A stretch of 59,728 bases of DNA, taken from assembly GCA_015350385.1 (NCBI GenBank), contig WNKI01000001.1, positions 6,922,128 through 6,981,855 on the forward strand, in the 5' to 3' direction. Shown in pieces: positions 21,865-31,904 of the stretch (within the stretch, counting starts at the first letter, position 1; each line of letters opens with the position of its first letter). The notes under the pieces are model-generated. The model made no database searches. It had not been told where the DNA came from and saw only the letters and a program-made list of their open reading frames with translations. Both the position numbers and the translations under genes were made by a program. Origin of the DNA: Aculops lycopersici. Lineage: Eukaryota > Arthropoda > Arachnida > Trombidiformes > Eriophyidae.

Positions 21865-24417
21865 ATGAAGGAGCCTTCAACATCCGCCTCGACTTCATCG
21901 GCGAAGAAGAACGATGATAGTGATGAGGACGAAGATATCAATATCATTACTGATGGCCTTTTGACCTCACTCACGGACACGGCAATAAGCAATCTAAGTC
22001 AATTAGCAGCTTTACAGGAGAGATGCGAATCTCAGCAACAACATTCACATCAATCACAATATCAGCAACAACAACCAACTACCAAGCAACAGCAGCAGCA
22101 ACCAACAAAATGTGATAACTTGAGTGAAGACGACGATCCACTAACCATGACCGTTGGCGGTGGCGTTATTCTGGACACAAGTGAGGATTCAGGTGGTGGT
22201 GGCGGGACTATGCGCGACGATCTCGATGATTCAAATCTCATTGATGAGTTTATATTACCCATCCAAGATTCTTTTCTAGCCTCAGCGGCCGCAACTAGCC
22301 AGGCTTCGGCTACTGCAGCCCTGTGCGGCTCCGGTCAGGTTATGGTTTCTAGTGCCGTCATGCAACCAACCCAGACCTCAACAACGTCGTCGTCTATGGC
22401 TATGATGGGCAGTCATGGCCATCAGCGGCATATCTCAGCGTCGAGTTCTATCTCTCCACCATCAACCATCCACCAAGCTGATCTCGCATCCTCAGGTGGA
22501 AGTGGCCAATCGCTGGCCAGCACAGTGGCTGCGGCAGCCCTAGCAGCGGCAGCGGCAAACCTTCAAGACCACCAAAATCAACCGCAACAACACTACCATC
22601 ACCACCAACAACAGCATCACCTAACCCACCAACGATACCATCATCAGCAGCAGCAGCACCAACAACAACAACAAATGATGGATCCACTTATTGCGGCTAC
22701 CACCTCCCGTCACAGGCATCTTATTGGCCAGTCGCCCACCACGACTTCAGCTTTAACTTCACCAGATTTCTACCACAACTTCCAACATGCACAAAATCTA
22801 CAACACCAACAACAGCATCACCAGCAGTCACAACATCAGAGACCCAGCTCCTCTGCCTCGTTACACTTTTCACCCTCCACTTCAATCACTCCATCACCCA
22901 TCTCACCTTTGATGCAGCAACAGTCTCGTCGGTCCATGACCTTCAATACGACCTCTAGTTCGAGCTTAATGAGTCCTATCGCCTCGCCAAACTATTTGAG
23001 ACGACAGTTCATGACCGATCGGATTCCGCTTATGTCACCCTCGCCTACAAGCGGTATCATTACGGGTAGTAGTGGGGCATCGAGTAGCTTGTCGCATATA
23101 CTACATAATCAACACCACCACCATTCACACCATCAACAAAGGAGCATCAGCGCCCTGGGAGGTGGGCCAATATTATCACCATCGCCAACTGCCTGGTCAC
23201 CGCTGAGTGGTTCAACAAGCTCAACGGCGGTAAGTCCACTAATGAATAACAAGAACTCATCACAGGCTCGATTGAACAACATGCAAATCAGGCACAAGTT
23301 TGGCTATCTCGGAAGCGGACGAGCTCAGTTTAACTCACCCCATGGTTTTTGTTTGGGCTTGAATCAGGAGATTGTCGTTGCTGATACAAACAATCATCGA
23401 GTGTGTATCTTCGACAAGAGTGGAACTTATATAACACAATTTGGCTCACCGGGTAAGGAGGAGGGTCAACTTTGGAACCCGCGTAAGGTTGCCATTTTAC
23501 ACAGGCCCATCGTAGAGAGCGGAGACTCTGCTTCAGGTCTATTATCCTCCTCGCTCTTGGGTCACCCATCTATCCATCATCAGCATCAGCAACAACTACA
23601 ACACAACCAACATATGGCTTCACGCCACCATCATCAAATCTCAAAGTCCACATATTCTTCAGGGGTAGAAGGTGGCAGCGGGCAGTTTAGTGGTAGCTTA
23701 AATCAATATCTTATCAAGAATGAGCCATTATATGTTGTTTGTGATAGAGGAGCGGAGCGATCAAGAATGCAATTGTTTACAAAGGACGGATCTTTCATCA
23801 AGAAAATCGGCATACACTACATAGATATTGTTGCTGGTTTAGCCATAACCCAAAATGGATTGATAATAGTCGTGGACTCAGTATCGCCAACTGTTTATAT
23901 AATCAACGGCGAGACGGGTGTTTTAAATGGTTGGTTCGATTGCTCTGGTCACATGAAGGAACCCTCAGACATTGCGGTCAAATCGGATTCGCCCGGAAAT
24001 GAATATTTCATATGTGATTTCAAAGGGCATTGTGTAGTTGTATTTAGTGAGCAAGGCGAATACTTGAGAAGAATTGGTCACGATGGTCTGACCTCGTATC
24101 CGAATGGTATTGATATCTCGGATGATGGCGATATCTTGGTTGGGGACTCGCATGGCAACAGGTTTCATGTTGTTGTATTCGACAGGAACGGTAAGTATAG
24201 ATTTATCTTGTAATTGAATCATCATCAAGTACTCCTTAACCGTAAACTAACAGACCTTAACCTACAAATGCCCTCAGGTAACTTTGTATCTCAATTCGAG
24301 TGCCCTCACGTTAAGGTATCGAGATGTTGCGGGCTCAAGATAACGAGAGAGGGTTACATTGTAACTCTAGCTAAAAACAATCATCACGTTTTAGTGCTTG
24401 ATACGATTCACATTTGA
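21865..24417 (+). CDS. brat: Brat-like NHL-repeat protein (two exons)
   Basis: Probably an RNA-binding translational repressor like Brat, whose NHL propeller binds target mRNAs with Pumilio/Nanos. Exons 21865-24190 and 24278-24417 are joined by an 87-nt GT-AG intron, giving 821 residues. Residues 1-470 are Gln/His/Ser-rich and disordered-looking. From about 475 an NHL beta-propeller runs to the end, with blades reading VVADTNNHRVCIFDKSG, then FICDFKGHCVVVFSEQGEYLRRIG and the final blade across the intron. The blade sequences fit Brat better than Mei-P26 or Wech. No RING, B-box zinc finger or TRIM coiled coil can be seen, unlike Brat (two B-boxes). A Ser/His/Gln insert of about 70 residues (about 552-622) splits the propeller. 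An in-frame TGA 18 bases upstream fixes ATG 21865 unless another exon splices in at TCTAG/CAAT. Confidence 0.88.
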
Positions 24418-25787
24418 GCTGAAGATGATCATTCGTTCACTGAAAATATGTGACAGAATGACATTATCATATAAAGATGATTGTAAATATATTGTGAAAT
24501 ATTACCTGAAGGAAATTGGCACTAGTCTTGCAGTTTATTCAAACACTAGTACACTATATGCACCATACAAACAAATGATTGCTATACCAAGAACATTCAA
24601 CCAGCACCACCTTACTACTATACGATAATCCAATGTGAGAGATAGACAAAGATTGAGAAATCTACCATCTAGAAAATTTTATCATCACCATACATAAATC
24701 TATTAATACCGTAATATAAATATATATATTTGCGTATATATAAGCATATTACAGCACAACGATTCTAGGATAACTCATCATAAATTTACTTCAAATTCAT
24801 CCACCAGATTAAACAATATGATTCCATATTGAACTTCATGCTAGGTTAACCCTTTGACAGGGTTTTAGTTACGAATATTATGAGTTACAATAATAACAAC
24901 AAATTACACGTACATATACATATCTGAAAATTTAAATCGTGATAATCAAAGTGAGCGAAATACCGGAAGAGGAAACGGAAAAAACGTTTTTTCGAATGTA
25001 CCGAGCACATGCACACAATCAACACCAACAAAACATTATTCATTACGACTCCACACCCATATCCTATCAATCGATGAGACAATGCCATAATTTAATATAA
25101 GGAAACTTTCATTGGACTAAATTCCATGTGAACCAACTTATTAATTTGAAATCCAGCAACCGAAGAACAGGTACCTAGAAAAAAATGCCAAGACTGGAGA
25201 AGTTGTTGCCAACATTAGTAGCGAGAACTGAGACAATACAATCATACCAACTTTCAACAAGTTGACAGTCATGCACCGGCTATGACTGTCAGATTGTTAG
25301 GGTTTGAATAGAGTATTTGTGAAGTGTAAACAAATCGGATCTTTTCTAAGTGAGTAAAGAGTAGAGAGACAGAGAACCAATTGATAGATGAACAAATTAA
25401 TGAAAAGAATATTTCCTATTTGAGTTCAGAGGATTTATATATCCATAAATATTGCCTACAAGATATATACAAAGATATAGATTGAGATGGATGAGCCACG
25501 GATCGATATGACATGACGAAAATTTTCATTGTTAATCGGTGACATCGCGTTGGAAGTATGATTCTTTAGGATGCGAAGATTTATGATTTACACAAAAATA
25601 TACTAGATACATAATATACACCGTTACACATCGTATACACGTCGAGGATATATAAAAATGGTAGCATGCAAACTTTGAAGTTTGAAGGTTTGTTGAGGTA
25701 CTAACTTCTTACTAGTTTATTATCTTGTATTGCATGATGAATATCGATGAGGATTGAATTGGTACGCTCAATATTGCTGATGGATTT
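24418..25787. other. AT-rich 1.4 kb between two convergent genes (3' UTR region)
   Basis: Probably mostly 3' UTR of the Brat-like gene, with the end of aminopeptidase 2 entering from the right. It is AT-rich with TATATA stretches near 24720-24740, and has a Pumilio-type TGTAAATA at 24482-24489, 65 bases after the stop. No coding frame is convincing. It is the only convergent junction in the window longer than 250 bp. Confidence 0.5.
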
Positions 25788-28421
25788 TCATGATAAAAAC
25801 TTCTTCAACTCCGAACTATCTCTATTCAACCAGTTTGCATTGAGACGAATTGTCTCTAGCGACTGTTGCACTATGCGTTCAGAGCCTGGGAATTGATTTT
25901 CTTGGAAGAACTTGGCTACTTCTTGAGCCATCTCTTCGTTAGCAAAGTAACTGGTTGAGTGTTTGATCAGTAATGACATCAGATTTCCGCTTTCATACTT
26001 CTTTTTAAAATACTCCTTATTATCTTGAAGAAGTTTGAAGGCAACACGTGGATGAGTCATGCCAATGGGTACAATGACAAAGATCTTATCTTGTAGTCTG
26101 ATCTCATCGGATAATGCAAAATCGATGACTCTTTGGGTCCTAGCTAAATCCTTAGCAAATCCGAGAGACCGAGCAATCCTGTCCTTCTCCTGGGCAAGAT
26201 CAGTCTGCTTATGTAGCTTGAACAAGTTGTCAAATTCAACATCATCTCCATAGATTGAAATTGCCTTGTATACTGCACTCCTGAGATCTGCTGGTATTGA
26301 ATCAGTCTTTTCCAGGTGGGCCTTGAATTTTCGCCTAGCTTCCTCCACAACACTTGGCTCTCCCATGACGACCAATCTGTTGACGATCTGGGCACGATTC
26401 ATAGAGGCAGTTCCCGACTCACCAGACTTCGGAGTCCAACCTAGACTAGCAAAGATCTCCTGGTATAGATTGCGACCATATGTATGAAATTTATCTTGGA
26501 AGTCGGTATTTGACAATACTAGGTTGAGGCGGCCAATAGTTAAATCGATAGTGCTCCAAACGTTGTAGTTTGTCTCACCTTTGAGTGCATTCATAAATTT
26601 AAGCAGATCGACTGTCGTTTTTTTACCAGCTTGACATAAGTAGAAAAAGTCGCTTACCAAGCCGAGGCGGTCCATAGGGGGCAAACTCTTATCAATGATA
26701 GATGGCAACAACTTATTGGTTAGATCATCGGAGTAGGCGCATCTATAGAGTCCAATGGTTCCAGAGTTTAACTTGATATAACTATCACCAAGGTTTGGGA
26801 CCGCGATATCGCAAGTTTTTTTGTTCATTACACACAATTCATTGGTGCCATTCTTAGTAGTCGCTGATACGGGGATCATCCAACTAATATTAACTTCATC
26901 AGGTAAGAGCTTTCCGTCAGATGCGAACTTGCTTTGAGTTAGAGACAGCTGAGTACCGTTGCCGTCAGTCTTGGACGAGACCGATATCCAAGGGTAACCA
27001 GTTTGCAAGGTCCAACCTGACATCAATTGGCGCACGGGTTTCTTGCTCGATGCCTCGAGCGCATCCCATAAATCTGCAGTCACTGTGTTTTGGTAAGCAA
27101 ACTTCTTTAGGTAGCTCTCCATTCCCTTTCTGAACGCCTCGTCTCCAATATAATTGTAAAGCATACGAATGACAGATGAGCCTTTGCTGTAAGATATAGC
27201 ATCAAAAATGTTGCTAATCTCCGAGGTTTTTTCCACTGACACCTCAATTGGGTGACTGTTATGCAATGAATCTAACTCCATGGCGCGACCATAATAGTCG
27301 GTGACGAATTGAGGCCACACTTCATACTCTGGAAATATATGGTCAATGCAAAGGAACTCCATGAATGTTGCAAATCCCTCGTTGAGCCACAAGTGAGTCC
27401 ACCATTCCATGGTAACCAAATTACCGAACCACATATGTGATAGTTCATGTGCTACAACTAGGGCCACATATTGCTTCTGACTAGTCGATGTATTAATAGG
27501 GTCGACCAAGAGAGCTGTTTCACGATAAGTGACGAGACCCCAGTTTTCCATTGCACCAGAGACAAAGTCGGGAATTGCGATCAAGTCCATCTTGGGCAAC
27601 GGGTAATCTACATCAAAGTATTTTTCGTAAAATGCAAGGGACTTGATGGCAACGTCCAGAGCGTAGCGACCTTGCTCAATTTTATCCGGAGTTGTATAGA
27701 CTCTAACTGGTCGCTTGCCATCTGTTCCCTCGATGTAAGAGAAAGGACCAACAATGAAAGCCAGCAGATAGGTGGACATCTTAGGCGATTTCTGGAAGGT
27801 CACGGTGATCTCGTTTGAATTTTGTTCGTTGACCTTTGTTGATTCAATCGGCATGTTGGATAGTGCAACATTCTTGATTTTTTCATCTCCAGCTTCGACG
27901 AGGTCGTCATAAACTAGAGTGACCGTGAATGTGGCCTTCACGGCTGGTTCATCCCAACATGGCAAAGCTCTACGAGCAAAAGTAGGTTCAAACTTGGATG
28001 TTGCCGCATGAACAGTCTTATCGCCAACCTTGAATGTTGTCTTGTAGAAGCCTTTCATCTTATCATTTAGAACTCCCTTAAACTTGAGGTTCAAAACGCC
28101 AGACGCCAATGGTCCATCCTTGAATGACAAAGTTGCCGTTTCTGTATCTGGGCTGTAAGTGACCTTTTGCAGTAGATGTTTAGTCCTGCTAACATCGCAA
28201 GAGCTAGAGTCACAGGAACATCCACTTAATATCTCAAGCTCGGAGGCATGAAGTACGATATCGTCTTTAGGATTGCCATTTTCATACTTGATCGTGACTT
28301 CACCGTCGAAGGTAAAATTCTTCAAATCTGGCTTGAGTAACAGGTCATAGTGAATCGGCCTGAAGGTATTAGGCAATCGGACAGCCTTGAATATATTGTT
28401 ATCAATCACTTGCTCAGCCAT
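25788..28421 (-). CDS. Puromycin-sensitive aminopeptidase (M1 family), copy 2
   Basis: Same family and likely reaction as the copy at 14.7-17.3 kb. From ATG 28421 it codes 877 residues and aligns from the first residues with copy 1 (MAEQVIDN against VEQLIDN). It has GAMENW near 289, zinc site HELSH near 327 with NEGFATF, the catalytic Tyr in SYSKGS near 409, and a full C-terminal domain. It differs from copy 1 in a Cys-rich turn around the first beta strands (CSCDSSSC) and in HELSHMW instead of HEIAHQW. No intron is evident after 28421. The frame stays open to 28640, with ATGs at 28574 and 28514; the latter would add RSSTRAFSTNG, which resembles a mitochondrial leader. However, TTTACTTAG just before it could equally be a splice acceptor. 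The start is therefore uncertain. Confidence 0.93.
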   Translation of the reverse strand: MAEQVIDNNIFKAVRLPNTFRPIHYDLLLKPDLKNFTFDGEVTIKYENGNPKDDIVLHASELEILSGCSCDSSSCDVSRTKHLLQKVTYSPDTETATLSFKDGPLASGVLNLKFKGVLNDKMKGFYKTTFKVGDKTVHAATSKFEPTFARRALPCWDEPAVKATFTVTLVYDDLVEAGDEKIKNVALSNMPIESTKVNEQNSNEITVTFQKSPKMSTYLLAFIVGPFSYIEGTDGKRPVRVYTTPDKIEQGRYALDVAIKSLAFYEKYFDVDYPLPKMDLIAIPDFVSGAMENWGLVTYRETALLVDPINTSTSQKQYVALVVAHELSHMWFGNLVTMEWWTHLWLNEGFATFMEFLCIDHIFPEYEVWPQFVTDYYGRAMELDSLHNSHPIEVSVEKTSEISNIFDAISYSKGSSVIRMLYNYIGDEAFRKGMESYLKKFAYQNTVTADLWDALEASSKKPVRQLMSGWTLQTGYPWISVSSKTDGNGTQLSLTQSKFASDGKLLPDEVNISWMIPVSATTKNGTNELCVMNKKTCDIAVPNLGDSYIKLNSGTIGLYRCAYSDDLTNKLLPSIIDKSLPPMDRLGLVSDFFYLCQAGKKTTVDLLKFMNALKGETNYNVWSTIDLTIGRLNLVLSNTDFQDKFHTYGRNLYQEIFASLGWTPKSGESGTASMNRAQIVNRLVVMGEPSVVEEARRKFKAHLEKTDSIPADLRSAVYKAISIYGDDVEFDNLFKLHKQTDLAQEKDRIARSLGFAKDLARTQRVIDFALSDEIRLQDKIFVIVPIGMTHPRVAFKLLQDNKEYFKKKYESGNLMSLLIKHSTSYFANEEMAQEVAKFFQENQFPGSERIVQQSLETIRLNANWLNRDSSELKKFLS

Positions 28422-28514
28422 GACAGTTGCTACTCTATTAAGGGTTTGACCGTTTGTGCTGAATGCTCGGGTACTAGATCTAAGTAAATATGTAATTTGT
28501 AGAAATAATTTCAT

Positions 28515-29010
28515 TAAAACAAATAAATAATGTAATTTAAGTGATACTCGTGCTGATTGTTTGGAGAGTACCATGGCTGATTCTGCTGTCACCGAGTGAA
28601 AAAGTGCAAGCAAAACAATAGCTGACGACGGGGATCGCAATTTACTATCGCCCCGGGCGCCAATATATTTTGTTGCCGAGTGAAACTAACATTGTGAGCA
28701 CTCAAGTCACAACTGCTCGAGTCGAATTTTGTGATTCGTGTCGCGCACCGTGCAGCCACAAATTTCCAACACGGGTAATACTTCGAGAGTCCGCAGCAAC
28801 AAACTCGCACTTACACATACATTCCTATGCATTTCAGTTTGCCACCGAATCGGATATTTTGTTATTACTATCAAATCCATATCACCAGACCGACCAAAAC
28901 CATACATACGACAACATCCTCTTTTTATCAGCAGGGATCCTGAAAATTCATCAAAATTAACCCCGAAGAGATCGAGTCAATATCTTTCTCCAAAACAAAA
29001 TATAGTAAAC
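28515..29010. other. Divergent promoter region between aminopeptidase 2 and HP1
   Basis: About 0.5 kb between two genes transcribed away from each other. The HP1 frame is open upstream to 28738, but the residues before ATG 29011 do not resemble HP1. TATAG at 29001-29005, five bases before that ATG, could be a splice acceptor. No clear core promoter motif was seen. Confidence 0.45.
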
Positions 29011-29622
29011 ATGACCGAACCCAAAGATACCTCAGCCGAGCAGGAGGTTGGCGATGATAACGAACCAGACGAGTTTAATGTCGAGATAATTAGAGACAAG
29101 CGAATCAATCCTCGAAATGGTGTCGCTGAATATCTTGTCAAGTGGGAAGGATATTCAGAGGCGGAAAATACTTGGGAACCAATGGAACATTTACTTTGCC
29201 CAGATCTCATTAAGCAGTTTGAAGATTCGTTGAAGAACAAGCGTAAACGTCGATCGAATGCAGATAATAGAGACACGAAACGAAGTAAGAAGACAAGCCA
29301 ACAGGATGTGGAAGAAGAAGATCCATTAGAATTAGCTGAGGATGCCAGTGATCCCGAAGCCGTAGCGGTTGTAATGGAAGAACCTCGAGCCTTGAGAGGA
29401 TTCGAACGTGGACTTGAGTTGAAGAAAATTCATGGAGCATGTGAGAACCATGACGACGGTAAGCTAATGTTCTTCGTCGAATGGAAGGGTACAAATGAGA
29501 CGGAACTTCTTAGTTACAAGGAAATAGAGGAGCATGCACCAAAAATCATGTGCGCTTGGTATAGACAACGTTTATATGATGCAATGAAAACGATAAAATC
29601 TGGAAATTCAACATTAACATGA
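29011..29622 (+). CDS. HP1: Heterochromatin protein 1 (chromobox family)
   Basis: Nuclear protein that reads methylated histone H3 Lys9 and recruits silencing factors through its shadow domain. The intronless frame of 203 residues is typical of HP1. An acidic N-terminus is followed by a chromodomain (about 24-75) with KWEGY and NTWEP, then a basic hinge (KNKRKRRSN) and a chromoshadow domain (about 125-195) with the WYRQRL segment that forms the dimer/PxVxL groove. The first aromatic-cage residue, usually Tyr, is Phe here; the Trp and second Tyr are present. The start was chosen because sequence before ATG 29011 is not HP1-like. Convergent with ABCF1 (98 bp between stops). Confidence 0.93.
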   Translation: MTEPKDTSAEQEVGDDNEPDEFNVEIIRDKRINPRNGVAEYLVKWEGYSEAENTWEPMEHLLCPDLIKQFEDSLKNKRKRRSNADNRDTKRSKKTSQQDVEEEDPLELAEDASDPEAVAVVMEEPRALRGFERGLELKKIHGACENHDDGKLMFFVEWKGTNETELLSYKEIEEHAPKIMCAWYRQRLYDAMKTIKSGNSTLT

Positions 29623-29720
29623 TCAACTTCAACTAATTAATGTAAGGTCAAATGAAGGAAACCTGATGCTATCTAAGTATTATAAACTGTCAAGCACATT
29701 AGCGAGGGTAGACTTCATTC

Positions 29721-31499
29721 TCATACAGCGCCAGCCTTTTGGGCAGAAAGTGATGGATTGTTGACCACTTCACCCAGTTCCTCCAAGATTTCCTGCCGAT
29801 AATCATCGAAATCACCATCGATCTCTTCGATCGTTTGATCTTCAACCACAAACAACACACAATCAGTGGCTCTAATTAGACGTTCATCGTGAGTAACTAC
29901 AACAACGCCACCCTCGAAGGTAGTCAAAGCATCAGCTAAGGCATCAATTGATTCCAAATCCAAATTATTTGTAGGTTCGTCCAGAATTAAAACATGAGGA
30001 GCGTGTAAAGCTAGCTCACACAAAGCAACACGAGATTTCTGGCCACCGCTCAATTGACAGTTAGGGATTGTGTGGGCATGACCTGCAAGACCAAATGAGC
30101 CGAGATACTTTCTGGCTTCTTGGTAATCCAAATCGAACACCCTCTGCAGATACTGAGTTGGATTCTCTTCCGTTGTTAAATGTTCTCCACTATGTTGATC
30201 AAACTTAGCGACTCGAGCACGGTGATTAACTCGGCGTTCTCCTGACCTGGGCTCAAGCTCACCAGCAAGTAGTTTTAAAAATGTAGATTTACCTACTCCG
30301 TTTGGCCCTACAATTGCAATCCTAGTTTTGAGGTCGACACCGAAATTAATCTTCTTGAAGATTAAAGGACCATCTCCGTAGCCAAAACTAACATCGTATA
30401 ATCCCAATATTTGGCCTTGGAGCTCCGTTGGTTGTCTAAACTTAAATTTGACAATATACTCCTTAGGTTTCTGTAAGAGATCCACTTGTTGCACTTCGCC
30501 TTGTTTTCTTGTCTTCTCTTCTTTGACCTTTTTCTCGGCTTGTTTGCCCGACTTTCCACTTTGCTTTAGCTGCTTAATCTGTTTTTGTTGCTTGTCATAA
30601 TCCTTTGCTTGTTCCTTTCGCTTTTGTTCAAGCATTTTCTTGAATTGGGTATAATTACCACGATAGTAGAATAGTTTTTGTTGGTCTAGATGTATGATAT
30701 CCGTACAAACGTTATCGAGGAAAGACTGGTCGTGAGAGACGATGAGTAGAGTTTTCTTCCAACCACAAAGATAATTATCCAACCAGATGACAGCATTCAA
30801 GTCCAAGTGATTCGTAGGCTCATCCAGAAGTAGGAGATTCGGTTCCATGAATAGAGCTCTGGCAAGAGAGACTCTCATCCTCCACCCACCACTGAAGTTC
30901 TTGACGGGTCTATCCTGCATTTCGGGTGTGGTGAAACCCAAACCAGCCAAGATCTTCCTAGCTTTTGGTTCAGCTTGGTCAGAACCTAAGGCGGCTAATC
31001 TTTCATTGATGTCATTCACACGTTCGACAGATGCATCATCTTCCTTATCCTCCAAACGCTTCAGTTCCTCTTCAAGTTCGAAAATCTTTTTATCAGCCTT
31101 CATCACAGCTTGCACAGCAGGTGTCTCATCAGCGACAACCTCTTGTTCACATAGCAAGACGTCCAACGAGTCTGGCAAGCCAATGGCCTTCTTGTCAGCA
31201 ATGTGCCTTAACAATGTTGTCTTGCCGTGACCATTAGGACCAACTAGACCGTAACGTCTACCGAATGTTATAGCTAAGCTTGCGTTGACAAACAACGGTT
31301 TACCAGCAGCAGATATTGACAAATCATCTAATTTTATGGCATTGTCAAGTTCTTGGATTTTCTTCTCAATTCTGGAGACGGAGAACGTGGAATCAAGTTG
31401 GCCCATGTTGGCGGTGAGTTCGGCCACCTCAGCCTCATGCTTGGCCTTCTTCTGTAGCTTCTTTTTGTCTTTTCTACTTAAATTTTCAAGATCAGCCAT
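29721..31499 (-). CDS. ABCF1: ABCF1-type ATP-binding protein (short N-terminus)
   Basis: Soluble twin-ATPase of the ABC-F family; ABCF1 (ABC50) works with eIF2 and ribosomes in translation initiation. The 592-residue frame has no intron. First cassette: Walker A GPNGHGKTT near 90, signature FSGGWRMRVSLAR near 203, Walker B LLLLDEPTNHLD near 223. A Lys-rich linker follows at about 265-330. Second cassette: GPNGVGKST near 400, LSGGQKSR near 481, LILDEPTNNLD near 505. The LLCEQEVVADETPAVQAV segment is typical of ABCF1 rather than ABCF2 or ABCF3. Vertebrate ABCF1 has about 250 extra N-terminal residues, the eIF2-binding part; here only about 40 Lys-rich residues precede the ATPase core. ATG 31499 is directly preceded by AG, so an upstream exon cannot be excluded. 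Confidence 0.93.
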   Translation of the reverse strand: MADLENLSRKDKKKLQKKAKHEAEVAELTANMGQLDSTFSVSRIEKKIQELDNAIKLDDLSISAAGKPLFVNASLAITFGRRYGLVGPNGHGKTTLLRHIADKKAIGLPDSLDVLLCEQEVVADETPAVQAVMKADKKIFELEEELKRLEDKEDDASVERVNDINERLAALGSDQAEPKARKILAGLGFTTPEMQDRPVKNFSGGWRMRVSLARALFMEPNLLLLDEPTNHLDLNAVIWLDNYLCGWKKTLLIVSHDQSFLDNVCTDIIHLDQQKLFYYRGNYTQFKKMLEQKRKEQAKDYDKQQKQIKQLKQSGKSGKQAEKKVKEEKTRKQGEVQQVDLLQKPKEYIVKFKFRQPTELQGQILGLYDVSFGYGDGPLIFKKINFGVDLKTRIAIVGPNGVGKSTFLKLLAGELEPRSGERRVNHRARVAKFDQHSGEHLTTEENPTQYLQRVFDLDYQEARKYLGSFGLAGHAHTIPNCQLSGGQKSRVALCELALHAPHVLILDEPTNNLDLESIDALADALTTFEGGVVVVTHDERLIRATDCVLFVVEDQTIEEIDGDFDDYRQEILEELGEVVNNPSLSAQKAGAV

Positions 31500-31904
31500 C
31501 TTGATGAGGATATAGTAATATGATGATTCGAAAATAATCTGAAATAAGATATTGGAGTACCGGTGTTGCGAGAGGCTTCTTCTACGAGAAAAAATGTAAA
31601 TGCCATGTGAGTCGCAGGATCACCGGGTTTAGAGCGAGCCGAATCCAGTCCTGCGTCTGCAGGAAGGAATGATGCCGCAGCATTGCATAGTGGTGCATGT
31701 TGCATTGGCGCGCTAGAGACCGGAATTGGCTTGTCCAATGAGCTCCTTGATTGGCATTAGGTTTTGTTCTTGAAGTGAGGCTAGAAATAGTTCAAATCTC
31801 AAGATTTTGTTCAAAATCAAGTCCAAAATAATACCTATCGATTAAGTTGATACTTGAAAGACTTATTCATCATTCCAGTTTCAACCCCCAGTTTTCTCCC
31901 ATTA
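31500..31904. other. Divergent upstream region between ABCF1 and the repeat protein gene
   Basis: About 0.4 kb, likely a shared promoter. An 86-codon minus-strand frame (31478-31738) overlaps the start of ABCF1 in another phase and is not credible as a gene. No RNA gene or repeat was recognised. Confidence 0.4.

Noticed and set aside
24398..24628. 76-codon + frame after the Brat-like stop
   Set aside because: Lies in the AT-rich 3' UTR, overlaps the final exon in another phase, no similarity.
28738..29010. 91-residue N-terminal extension of HP1
   Set aside because: HP1 proteins begin shortly before the chromodomain; the extension has no HP1-like features and has a possible acceptor in it.
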